A DNA stretch of 10,485 nucleotides from an uncultured Bacteroides sp. (GCA_900551645.1 URWP01000084.1:1-10485), one strand, 5' to 3'. Numbered from the stretch's first letter, positions 1-6,638 are shown. Program-made: numbers and translations. The notes: generated from the sequence alone by a model not told the origin.

Positions 1-1551
1 AGCTGCCGTAACCGATTTCTCGATTTCCGGAGTATTTTCTTCCCACCAGTTATCATTCTTATAAGGAGCGTAGGTTACTCCCGGTTCATAAATGATATTT
101 TCCTTTCCATATTTGTTGCAAAGTGCTTCATAAATGGTATTATATGCTTGTGCAAATTCGTCTGCCCGATGTCCTTGCCAACTGTAAGACCAGCCTCCGT
201 TCAGGCAACGCATGGAATTAGCATTCGGACCGGCCAGCAGAATTTTCTTTCCTTTGGCTAAAGGTAGAATGTTCCCTTCGTTCTTCAAAAGTATTTCTGA
301 TTCTTCGGCAGCCTGCAATGCATCGGCGGCAAACTCGGCCGAAGCGAATTTGTCATAAGATTTGATATCCCAGTCAGGTTTCTCGAACAGCCCTAACCGG
401 TATTTCAACCGGAGAACACGGGCTACCGCATCGTCAATGCGACTCATCGGTACTTCACCTTCTTGAACCAGTTCTTTCAGGTAATCGCAGAAGCTGACTT
501 CGTATGGCACCATTGACATGTCGATACCGGCATTGATGGCAATTTTGATGGCTTCTTTCTTAGAAGCGGCAATGTGGTCGCGTACACAAAGATTATTGAT
601 ATCGGCCCAGTCAGTTACAATCATACCGTCCCAATTCAGGTCACGTTTCAGCCAATCAGTCAGCAACTCTTTATTGGCATGGAAAGGCATTCCGTTATCT
701 ACAGCCGAGTTTACCATCAGCGAAAGAGCTCCGGCTTTGATGGCTGCAAGGAACGGAGCGAAATGTTTTTCGCGTAAATCTGTGCGTGGAATAGCTGACG
801 GAGTACGGTCCTTACCGGAAACCGGAACTCCATATCCCATATAATGTTTTACGCAGGCGGCTACATGGTTTGGGCCTATGTGGTTCGGGGCACTTCCCTG
901 GAAGCCTTGGATGGCAGCTACTCCCATTTCTGCATTTACATAGCAGTCTTCACCATAGTTCTCCCACATGCGGGGCCAGCGTGGGTCACGTCCCAAATCT
1001 ACTACCGGTGCATAAGTCCAGGGAATGCATCCGGCTTTTGTTTCGTATGCCGAAATCTCTGCTCCTCGACGCGTCAGTTCACGGTTAAAGGCTGCGCCCA
1101 TATTGATGCCCTGTGGAAATAAAGTTCCGTCTAATGTATAGGTAGTACCGTGAATCTGGTCTACACCATAAATACAGGGAATACCGATTTCTTTCATTGA
1201 TTTGTCCTGAATCTGTTTGATGGCTGAGGCCCAAACCTCCTTTTTCTGGGCTACACTCAACGGTACATTTAAGATAGAACCTACCTTATATTTCCCAATA
1301 ACCGTGTCGAGCATGGCTTCACTTAGTTTAAAACCATCTTTGCTTCCAGGAAAATCTGTAACTACGTCCACTGTAATTTCACACATCTGGCCGATCTTTT
1401 CTTCCAATGTCATTTTCTTCAACCAGTTCTGGATATTCTGTTCGATAGCCGGGTCGGAAGGAATAGCCGGAGCAACCTGTTGGGCCATTCCTGCCACATA
1501 CGAACCGGCACAAAGGACTGAGGCGAGCGCCAAATTCTTGATTTGTTTCAT
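1..1551 (-). CDS. Glycoside hydrolase family 3 beta-glucosidase-like enzyme, C-terminal part outside window
   Basis: Exported glycosidase that probably removes beta-linked glucose (or a related sugar) from the non-reducing end of oligosaccharides in the periplasm. The 517 visible codons start at ATG 1551 with a Sec signal peptide (residues 1-23, cleavage after GMA). There is a Cys at 14, but the preceding SVL is not a lipobox. The barrel domain covers about 30-395 and includes YGVDQIHG (128-135), GRDPRWPRMWENYGED (187-202), KHYMGYG (235-241) and IVTDWAD, whose Asp314 is the expected nucleophile. The second domain begins near 415 with LLKNEGNILPL, GPNA and GGWSYSWQG (452-460). Family members are usually about 750 residues, so the acid/base region and the fibronectin-like domain should lie beyond base 1. 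The gene is divergent from the GH109 gene and has a TATCTTTG -7 element at 1592-1599. GH3 is secure; substrate is inferred, and exo-xylosidase or other exo-glucanase activity is possible. Confidence 0.93.
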   Translation of the reverse strand, partial: MKQIKNLALASVLCAGSYVAGMAQQVAPAIPSDPAIEQNIQNWLKKMTLEEKIGQMCEITVDVVTDFPGSKDGFKLSEAMLDTVIGKYKVGSILNVPLSVAQKKEVWASAIKQIQDKSMKEIGIPCIYGVDQIHGTTYTLDGTLFPQGINMGAAFNRELTRRGAEISAYETKAGCIPWTYAPVVDLGRDPRWPRMWENYGEDCYVNAEMGVAAIQGFQGSAPNHIGPNHVAACVKHYMGYGVPVSGKDRTPSAIPRTDLREKHFAPFLAAIKAGALSLMVNSAVDNGMPFHANKELLTDWLKRDLNWDGMIVTDWADINNLCVRDHIAASKKEAIKIAINAGIDMSMVPYEVSFCDYLKELVQEGEVPMSRIDDAVARVLRLKYRLGLFEKPDWDIKSYDKFASAEFAADALQAAEESEILLKNEGNILPLAKGKKILLAGPNANSMRCLNGGWSYSWQGHRADEFAQAYNTIYEALCNKYGKENIIYEPGVTYAPYKNDNWWEENTPEIEKSVTAA

Positions 1552-1591
1552 GTTCTTTCTTTTTTATAATATTAGATAGTTCGTTTTAGCA

Positions 1592-1599
1592 CAAAGATA
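1592..1599 (-). promoter_or_regulatory. Probable -7 promoter element of the GH3 gene
   Basis: On the minus strand this reads TATCTTTG, an exact match to the Bacteroides TAnnTTTG element. It predicts transcription starting near 1585 and a leader of about 35 bases before ATG 1551. I see no clear -33 TTTG element, which would fit a promoter that needs an activator. Confidence 0.55.
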
Positions 1600-1639
1600 A
1601 TTATAAAAGAATTTCATCCGCTTCCTTTCAGGCAGTTGA

Positions 1640-1671
1640 AAACATTCCAGTCCCCAACTATAAACATTCCA
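1640..1671. repeat. 10-bp direct repeat in the divergent control region, candidate activator site
   Basis: AAACATTCCA occurs at 1640-1649 and exactly again at 1662-1671, so the copies are 22 bp apart, about two helical turns. Read toward the GH3 gene the repeat is TGGAATGTTT, centred about 60 and 80 bases upstream of the predicted GH3 start. Paired direct repeats at such positions suit AraC-type or hybrid two-component regulators. The role is inferred from position only. Confidence 0.4.
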
Positions 1672-1715
1672 TCCACCCATCGGCGGAAAAATTCTTTGCT
1701 TGTAACTATACGATA

Positions 1716-1723
1716 CAAAAGTA
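1716..1723 (-). promoter_or_regulatory. Possible distal -7 element toward the GH3 gene
   Basis: The minus strand reads TACTTTTG, matching TAnnTTTG. If used, the GH3 leader would be about 155-160 bases. The element lies between the arms of a 6-bp inverted repeat, CTATAC (1706-1711) and GTATAG (1728-1733). It is also the mirror image of the plus-strand element at 1774-1781. A chance match in AT-rich DNA is possible. Confidence 0.25.
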
Positions 1724-1773
1724 GAAAGTATAGCTAAATCTGTCTCATACTTTTTTATCCAATAATAATATCC

Positions 1774-1781
1774 TACTTTTG
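1774..1781 (+). promoter_or_regulatory. Possible distal -7 element of the GH109 gene
   Basis: TACTTTTG matches the Bacteroides TAnnTTTG consensus. Transcription from here would start near 1788 and leave a leader of about 80 bases. It competes with the closer match at 1833-1840; both could be used. Confidence 0.35.
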
Positions 1782-1832
1782 TAAAATTCCTAAAAAACAC
1801 TAACAGAAGCACAACCTTGTATATAATTTCGT

Positions 1833-1840
1833 TAAATTTG
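1833..1840 (+). promoter_or_regulatory. Probable proximal -7 element of the GH109 gene
   Basis: TAAATTTG matches TAnnTTTG and would give a leader of about 22 bases to ATG 1869. That leader length agrees with most other genes in the window. No -33 TTTG is evident at the usual distance. Confidence 0.4.
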
Positions 1841-1868
1841 AACAATGAAATAATAACTCCTAAACATT

Positions 1869-3449
1869 ATGAAAAACCTTTCTAACCTGTTTTTGGGTGC
1901 TTTCGCATGTATTACATTGGCTATCACCCCAGTAAGCACTCAAGCTCAATCATTGTCTCCATCCACAAAGTGGCATTGGGACAAAGGAACTATCGTTATT
2001 GATACCCCTGAACGTCCGGCCGGACAAGAACATGCCCTCGGACTTACTGTACCTAAAATGAATGTTGTCCGCGTAGGATTCGTAGGACTAGGTATGCGTG
2101 GACCGGGTGCTGTAGAACGTTTCACTTACATTCCAGGTGTTGATATCGTGGCATTGTGTGACTATGAGCCGGAACGTGCTGAGAACTGTCAGAAATTCCT
2201 TCGCAAGGCCAGTTTGCCGAAAGCCGATGTCTATTCGGGTGCTGAAGGATATAAGGAACTGTGTGAACGCGAAGATATTGATCTGGTATATATCGCTACC
2301 GACTGGGATCACCATTTCCCGGTAGCTAAATATGCATTGGAACATGGTAAGAACGTAGCTATTGAAGTTCCGTCTGCCATGAACTTGGAACAATGCTGGG
2401 AACTTATCAATTTGAGTGAAAAGACCCGCAAGCATTGCATGATTTTGGAAAACTGCTGTTATGACTGGTTCGAAATGAATACTTTGAACATGGCACAGCA
2501 AGGAGTATTCGGCGAAATTCTGCGTGCACAGGGTGCTTACATCCATAACTTAAGTGATTTCTGGCCATATTACTGGAAGAACGGTAAAGAGGACAAATTG
2601 GGCTGGCGTCTGCGTTATAATATGGAAAACCGTGGAGACGTTTACGCAACTCATGGCTTAGGCCCTGTTGCTCAGGCTTTGAATATTCACCGTGGTGACC
2701 GTATGACTACGCTGGTAGCTATGGATACCAAGTCAGTTATCGGTAAAGAACTGGTAGAAAAAGCCAGTGGAGAAGCTTGTGAAAACTTCCGCAACGGTGA
2801 CCATTCAACAACCTTGATTCGTACAGCCAACGGAAAAGTTATCGAAATTCAACACAATGTCATGACTCCGCAGCCTTACAATCGTCTTTATCAATTAACC
2901 GGTACAAAAGGTTTTGCCAATAAATATCCGATTGAAGGTTATGCAGTCGATGCTGCTCAGATGAATGCTTCTGGTGTTCAACCGAAAGTAGACAACTTGA
3001 GTTCACACTCATTCCTGCCGAAGGAAGAAATGGATGCACTGGTAGCTAAATATCAGCACCCGATTCTGCAGAAATATGGTGAAATGGCTAAAGAAGTAGG
3101 TGGTCACGGTGGTATGGACTTTATCATGGACAGCCGTTTAGTATACTGTCTGCAAAACGGTCTGCCATTGGATATGGACGTATATGACTTGGCAGAATGG
3201 TGTTCATTGGCTGAACTGGGTGCTATCTCTATGGATAACAACTGTGCTGCTGTTGCATTCCCAGACTTTACTCGTGGTCATTGGAATGATGTTAAAGGTT
3301 TCAAGCATGCATTCGCTACTCCGGAAGCTGAGGCAGAAGCAATGAAAGCTGCTCAGGAGGCAACTGCCAAGCTGAAGGAAGAAGGTGCTAAGGAATGGGC
3401 AAAGATTGCCAAGAAAGAAGCCAAAGAAGCAAAGAAGGCACGTAAATAA
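1869..3449 (+). CDS. GH109-type NAD-dependent glycosidase (Gfo/Idh/MocA fold), exported
   Basis: Probable alpha-N-acetylgalactosaminidase-type enzyme. GH109 enzymes use bound NAD to oxidise C3 of the sugar, cleave by elimination, add water and reduce again, so no net redox change occurs. Of 526 residues, 1-26 form a Sec signal peptide (cleavage after TQA). The Rossmann fold starts near 66 with GLGMRG (73-78) and the acidic residue D98 in ALCDYEPER. CCYDWFEMNTLNM (196-208) and THGLGPVAQ (261-269) are typical of GH109, and His262 appears to match the family's catalytic histidine. Characterised members are about 440-470 residues. The excess here lies in the N-terminal region and in a Lys/Ala/Glu-rich tail (about 485-526), likely helical. 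A Sec rather than Tat signal is odd for a nucleotide-dependent enzyme. The gene is divergent from the GH3 gene, which suggests joint glycan use. Family assignment is strong; substrate is inferred, and GalNAc from mucin or blood-group glycans is one candidate. Confidence 0.88.
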   Translation: MKNLSNLFLGAFACITLAITPVSTQAQSLSPSTKWHWDKGTIVIDTPERPAGQEHALGLTVPKMNVVRVGFVGLGMRGPGAVERFTYIPGVDIVALCDYEPERAENCQKFLRKASLPKADVYSGAEGYKELCEREDIDLVYIATDWDHHFPVAKYALEHGKNVAIEVPSAMNLEQCWELINLSEKTRKHCMILENCCYDWFEMNTLNMAQQGVFGEILRAQGAYIHNLSDFWPYYWKNGKEDKLGWRLRYNMENRGDVYATHGLGPVAQALNIHRGDRMTTLVAMDTKSVIGKELVEKASGEACENFRNGDHSTTLIRTANGKVIEIQHNVMTPQPYNRLYQLTGTKGFANKYPIEGYAVDAAQMNASGVQPKVDNLSSHSFLPKEEMDALVAKYQHPILQKYGEMAKEVGGHGGMDFIMDSRLVYCLQNGLPLDMDVYDLAEWCSLAELGAISMDNNCAAVAFPDFTRGHWNDVKGFKHAFATPEAEAEAMKAAQEATAKLKEEGAKEWAKIAKKEAKEAKKARK

Positions 3450-3479
3450 AAAACTTTGATTTGCTTTTGATAAAGATTT

Positions 3480-3518
3480 GAACGGGCTGTTATCCATATG
3501 CCGGATAACAGCCCGTTC
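3480..3518 (+). terminator. Strong hairpin after the GH109 gene, probable terminator
   Basis: A perfect 16-bp stem (3480-3495 with 3503-3518) encloses a 7-base loop, 31 bases after the GH109 stop. The following sequence, TCGTCTGAAG, has no run of T, so this is not a textbook intrinsic terminator. It may end transcription inefficiently or protect the mRNA 3' end. Confidence 0.6.
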
Positions 3519-3622
3519 TCGTCTGAAGAACAAAATGTACACTTAGACAAATATAAGGTGTAAAAATGCTTTTATCGGTAGACTAAAGGTTGCTTTTAGC
3601 CAGAATACTAATGGAAAAATCC

Positions 3623-3630
3623 TATTTTTG
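3623..3630 (+). promoter_or_regulatory. Probable -7 element of the AraC-type regulator gene
   Basis: TATTTTTG matches TAnnTTTG and predicts a start near 3637. This overlaps the TTG codon at 3628 that could open the longest reading frame, so translation must begin further on. Upstream, TGCTTTTA is repeated at 3567-3574 and 3591-3598. Confidence 0.5.
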
Positions 3631-3699
3631 CATTGGAAACCAATAGAAGAAAACAAAGGCGTGGGAATCTTGTATCTGTCAGTAGAACTGGCATTCGAT

Positions 3700-4773
3700 A
3701 TGTTGACTTGTATTATCGGATGTATCCTGATTTTTCAGGCAAAAGACAATTATCAGAAACGTTATTGGGGAATGATTGCTGCTTGTATAGGAGCTGTTTT
3801 TATTTGGGAGAATGTAGGTTGGCTGATGATTGTATCAGAAACTCCGAGTTACCGTTTTACTGATTTACTAAGTATTGAGAAAATGCTGAAATGGTACATT
3901 CCGGCTAGTATTGTCTGTCTTTTTCCTACCGCTTCCCTGTGTCCGGGATATTTGACCCCATTCCGGATATTGGTTTTACAGTTGTTCCCACTTGTTACCA
4001 TAACTATCGGATTAAGTTATCTTGGCTTTAACGGGTACATTACTCCTATTATGTCTTTTGCACAGATTTTTCCGAATCTGGGTAAAACAGATGTATTGCT
4101 CCGAAGTGTTATTTTTCTGATAACCGTCATTACTCCAACTGCTTTCGCACTCTATCCTGTTATTCATCACAAAGCATATCGGAAAATCAATAAGGAAATG
4201 TATCTGTTCATCGGATTTATGTTTCTGTTTCTTATTATATATATCTTGTTTACGCTGAGTATCAATGAATTCATATTTAATTTGTTCGGGATTACTGCTG
4301 TTGCTTTTACGCTGTTGTTTTCTTTTGAATACCTGTTCAATGAAAATCCGTTTTCTACGCATACACAGATGCTTTATAATGGAAATCTCCAGGATGAGAG
4401 TCTTTCGGGTAAGCAATCAGATGTACAGATACTTCCTCTGTTCAGTATCATAGAAGATACACTTAAAGAGAATCTGGCATTTACAAATCAGAATTATAGT
4501 ATCAAAGATCTGGCAGAGGTTTTGTCCCAAAAAGAATCTGCTGTTTCTGAGGCTATCAAAAGCAGCGGGTATACCGGTTTTCGTGAATACATTTGTTCGC
4601 TACGTCTGGAATATTTTAAGGAACTGGCAGATACTTGTCCGGAAAAGAATGTCAAAGAGCTGATGTTTCAATGTGGCTTCACTTCACGTTCTACTTTTTA
4701 CAGGAATTTCATGAAGAAATACGGAGTTTCTCCTTTGAAATATCTGGAGGGAAATGAAAGCATTTCTCTTTGA
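3700..4773 (+). CDS. Membrane-anchored AraC-family transcriptional regulator
   Basis: Regulator with a polytopic membrane N-terminus and a C-terminal DNA-binding domain; presumably it senses an envelope or membrane signal. From ATG 3700 it has 357 residues. Hydrophobic segments fall near 2-13, 24-40, 67-80, 90-105, 137-155, 170-187 and 194-211. A linker of about 45 residues follows, then an AraC domain (about 255-350). Its first helix-turn-helix includes YSIKDLAEVLSQKESAVSEA and its second NVKELMFQCGFTSRSTFYRNF, ending in KKYGVSPLKYL, as in HTH_18 proteins. The start is uncertain. The frame stays open to TTG 3628, but the -7 element at 3623-3630 excludes that codon. GTG 3661 or TTG 3670 would give a full-length first helix with leaders of 24-33 bases. 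The barrel-protein gene follows on the same strand and is a possible target. The inducing signal is unknown. Confidence 0.82.
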   Translation: MLTCIIGCILIFQAKDNYQKRYWGMIAACIGAVFIWENVGWLMIVSETPSYRFTDLLSIEKMLKWYIPASIVCLFPTASLCPGYLTPFRILVLQLFPLVTITIGLSYLGFNGYITPIMSFAQIFPNLGKTDVLLRSVIFLITVITPTAFALYPVIHHKAYRKINKEMYLFIGFMFLFLIIYILFTLSINEFIFNLFGITAVAFTLLFSFEYLFNENPFSTHTQMLYNGNLQDESLSGKQSDVQILPLFSIIEDTLKENLAFTNQNYSIKDLAEVLSQKESAVSEAIKSSGYTGFREYICSLRLEYFKELADTCPEKNVKELMFQCGFTSRSTFYRNFMKKYGVSPLKYLEGNESISL

Positions 4774-4810
4774 GCCATCTCAAAATCGAAAGGAGTGTTT
4801 CATATGCTCA

Positions 4811-4843
4811 AAAGTGTTCCATTTCTGGTAAATGGGACACTTT
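4811..4843 (+). terminator. Hairpin between the regulator and barrel-protein genes
   Basis: A 14-bp stem with one G-U pair (4811-4824 with 4830-4843) has a 5-base loop and lies 38 bases after the regulator stop. Only TTT precedes CG, so the T-tract is weak. CGAAAG at 4787-4792 can instead pair with CTTTCG at 4840-4845, giving a competing fold. It is probably a terminator that isolates the downstream promoter. Confidence 0.5.
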
Positions 4844-4880
4844 CGTTACCGCCATTTTTCTGTAGGAGTGATATTTTCCA

Positions 4881-4888
4881 TAGCTTTG
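4881..4888 (+). promoter_or_regulatory. -7 promoter element of the barrel-protein gene
   Basis: TAGCTTTG matches TAnnTTTG. The T-rich stretch at 4855-4861 sits where a -33 element would be but is not an exact TTTG. Transcription should start near 4895, about 27 bases before ATG 4922. This rules out the in-frame ATG at 4832 as the start. Confidence 0.6.
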
Positions 4889-4921
4889 TGCTATTCAATT
4901 TATCTAATACTAACTAAAAAC

Positions 4922-5434
4922 ATGAGACGTATGAAAAAGTTATTTCTATTGATGGTAATGTGCTGCATTGCATCGATGACAGCATTTGCACAAGAGAACA
5001 AATGGGGAGCTGGAGTGAACATCGGTTATGGAACAGATATTTCTAAACCGTTTATTGGTGTAAGAGCACAATATGATATTATTGAGCAGCTCAGTATAGC
5101 TCCATCTTTCAATTATTATTTTAAGAGCTCGGAAGATATAGGCTATGGTGAAGAAATTGATTATAACTATTGGGACATTGATGTAGATGTACACTGGAAT
5201 GTATTGCGTGGTGAAAGTTACAAAGTGTATCCGTTGGTGGGTCTTACATACCTGCATGGAAAAGCGTCTTATGAAGGAGAGAGCGAATCGGACAGCTGGA
5301 TTGGGGCCAATGTAGGTGTAGGTGCGCAACTAAATTTCGGTACTAACTGGTGTGTCGGGATAGAGGCTAAATACCAGATTGTTGACGAAGTGGGTCAGTT
5401 TGTTCCGATGGCTACGATTATGTATCGATTCTAA
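4922..5434 (+). CDS. Small outer-membrane beta-barrel protein (OmpA/OmpW-like barrel fold)
   Basis: Predicted 170-residue protein that inserts in the outer membrane. Residues 1-23 are a signal peptide with two Arg and two Lys before the hydrophobic core and cleavage after AFA. The remainder alternates polar and hydrophobic residues in short strands rich in Gly, Tyr and Trp (for example GAGVNIGYG at 29-37, PLVGLTYLHG, NVGVGAQLNFG), enough for about eight strands. It ends in YRF, the terminal aromatic residue expected for BAM recognition. There is no OmpA-type peptidoglycan domain. ATG 4922 is preferred because ACTAAAAAC precedes it; ATG 4931 (MKKLF) is nearly as good and leaves the mature protein unchanged. 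The gene has its own promoter and a strong terminator. Porin, adhesin or stress-barrel roles are all possible; function is not recognised. Confidence 0.8.
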   Translation: MRRMKKLFLLMVMCCIASMTAFAQENKWGAGVNIGYGTDISKPFIGVRAQYDIIEQLSIAPSFNYYFKSSEDIGYGEEIDYNYWDIDVDVHWNVLRGESYKVYPLVGLTYLHGKASYEGESESDSWIGANVGVGAQLNFGTNWCVGIEAKYQIVDEVGQFVPMATIMYRF

Positions 5435-5480
5435 GTTTTTGTCTGACAATTTATATTACGCTGTGAAGCGTTTGTCTGTA

Positions 5481-5525
5481 ACATACCTTGGGCTCTGAAC
5501 CCAAGGTATGTCGTTTTATTTTATT
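5481..5525 (+). terminator. Intrinsic terminator between the barrel-protein gene and proB
   Basis: A perfect 12-bp stem (5481-5492 with 5500-5511) with a 7-base loop is followed by CGTTTTATTTTATT. The T-rich tail ends the rightward barrel-protein transcript. The tail reaches the proB stop codon at 5521-5523, so the same stem may also act at the 3' end of the leftward proB mRNA, though without a T-tract on that strand. Confidence 0.85.
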
Positions 5526-6603
5526 CCAGATATAAATAATCATAATGTACCAAAGGACGCTGACCGTGCATCCCCAGCATCTCGCGGGCTTCGTCGGAAT
5601 CGACTCCAATACGGCCTACGCCAATCTGTCTGTCGTCGGCATCCATGATTCTGACCAAGTCGTCTTTTTCAAAATCGCCTTCGATGTGGATGACACCTAC
5701 CGGTAACAGGCTTACTGCTTTTTCACCTTTCAAGGCTTGTACAGCCTGATCATTCAGATGTAGTTCTCCTTTGGCAAATCCTTCACTGTGTGCAATCCAT
5801 TTCTTGACACTTGATACATCCGAAACTGCCGGAATGAATCGGGTACAGACCGTTTGTTCAGGATGTTGCAGGATATCAATTAAGATATTATCTTTTTTCC
5901 CATTGGCGATGATGACCGCTATGCCTTCATCTGCTACTTTACGGGCAATGGTAGTTTTTGTAAGCATGCCTCCACGTCCGAATCCGGATTTCTCTGCCTG
6001 TATATAATCAGACAAGTCTTTTCCTTGTTCCACTTCCCGGATAACGGAAGTTCCCGGTTTTGACGGAGAACCGTTATAGATACCGTCAATGTTACTCAGA
6101 ATAATCAAGGCCTGCATATCCATCATAGAGGCAATCATTCCGGAGAGTTCGTCGTTATCTGTAAACATCAGTTCTGTTACTGATATGGTATCGTTTTCAT
6201 TTACAATTGGAATGACGCCGTTCTCCAGCATTACCTGCATACAGTTTCGTTGGTTCAGATAGTGACGGCGGGTGCCGAAACTTTCTTTGGTAGTAAGAAC
6301 TTGTCCCACGGAAATGCCATGTTCACGAAAAAGCTCATAATAACGGTTGATCAGTTTTGCTTGTCCTACTGCTGAAAACAGTTGCCGTTGATCTACGCTG
6401 TCCAGTTTTCTTGACGGTTTGATTTCACTCCGTCCGGAAGCTACTGCTCCTGAAGATACCAATACGATCTCTACTCCTGCTTTATGTAATTCGGCTACCT
6501 GATCTACCAAAGCTGACATACGGGTAATATCCAGTGTACCATCTTTCCGGGTCAGTACATTGCTGCCTATCTTGACAGCTACTTTTGTATACTGATAATT
6601 CAT
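5521..6603 (-). CDS. proB: Glutamate 5-kinase
   Basis: Cytoplasmic enzyme that phosphorylates glutamate to gamma-glutamyl phosphate with ATP, the first and normally proline-inhibited step of proline synthesis. At 360 residues it has the usual full length. The amino-acid kinase domain (1 to about 255) shows VKIGSN (10-15), SSGAVASG (50-57), FGTRRHYLNQRN (109-120), VNEND (134-138), FTDNDELS (147-154) and GFGRGGMLTK (207-216). The C-terminal third (about 275-355) is a PUA domain. ATG 6603 is preferred to ATG 6624: the -7 element at 6639-6646 puts the transcript start near 6632, leaving only about 8 bases before 6624, and homologous N-termini begin close to KVAVKIGSN. The gene ends at a convergent terminator, so proA is not downstream. 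This differs from the common proBA arrangement, and proA must lie elsewhere. Confidence 0.96.
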   Translation of the reverse strand: MNYQYTKVAVKIGSNVLTRKDGTLDITRMSALVDQVAELHKAGVEIVLVSSGAVASGRSEIKPSRKLDSVDQRQLFSAVGQAKLINRYYELFREHGISVGQVLTTKESFGTRRHYLNQRNCMQVMLENGVIPIVNENDTISVTELMFTDNDELSGMIASMMDMQALIILSNIDGIYNGSPSKPGTSVIREVEQGKDLSDYIQAEKSGFGRGGMLTKTTIARKVADEGIAVIIANGKKDNILIDILQHPEQTVCTRFIPAVSDVSSVKKWIAHSEGFAKGELHLNDQAVQALKGEKAVSLLPVGVIHIEGDFEKDDLVRIMDADDRQIGVGRIGVDSDEAREMLGMHGQRPLVHYDYLYLE

Positions 6604-6638
6604 GCGATTCAAAGTTTGATACATTTTATATTGAAAGG

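Noticed and set aside
1501..1551. Lipoprotein signal in the GH3 protein, because of Cys14
   Set aside because: The preceding residues are S-V-L, with Leu at -1, which does not fit a lipobox; a signal peptidase I site at GMA is better.
518..1579. Several plus-strand open frames of 67-120 codons
   Set aside because: They are antisense to the GH3 gene, whose minus-strand frame is continuous and carries catalytic motifs.
2088..2546. Open frame of 152 codons on the minus strand
   Set aside because: It lies wholly antisense inside the GH109 gene and its product shows no recognisable domain.
4012..4416. Open frame of 134 codons on the minus strand
   Set aside because: Antisense to the membrane part of the regulator; the Lys/Asn-rich product is what antisense of hydrophobic codons gives.
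4832..4921. N-terminal extension of the barrel protein from ATG 4832
   Set aside because: It would start inside the hairpin and upstream of the -7 element at 4881-4888, and would put about 30 residues before an otherwise normal signal peptide.
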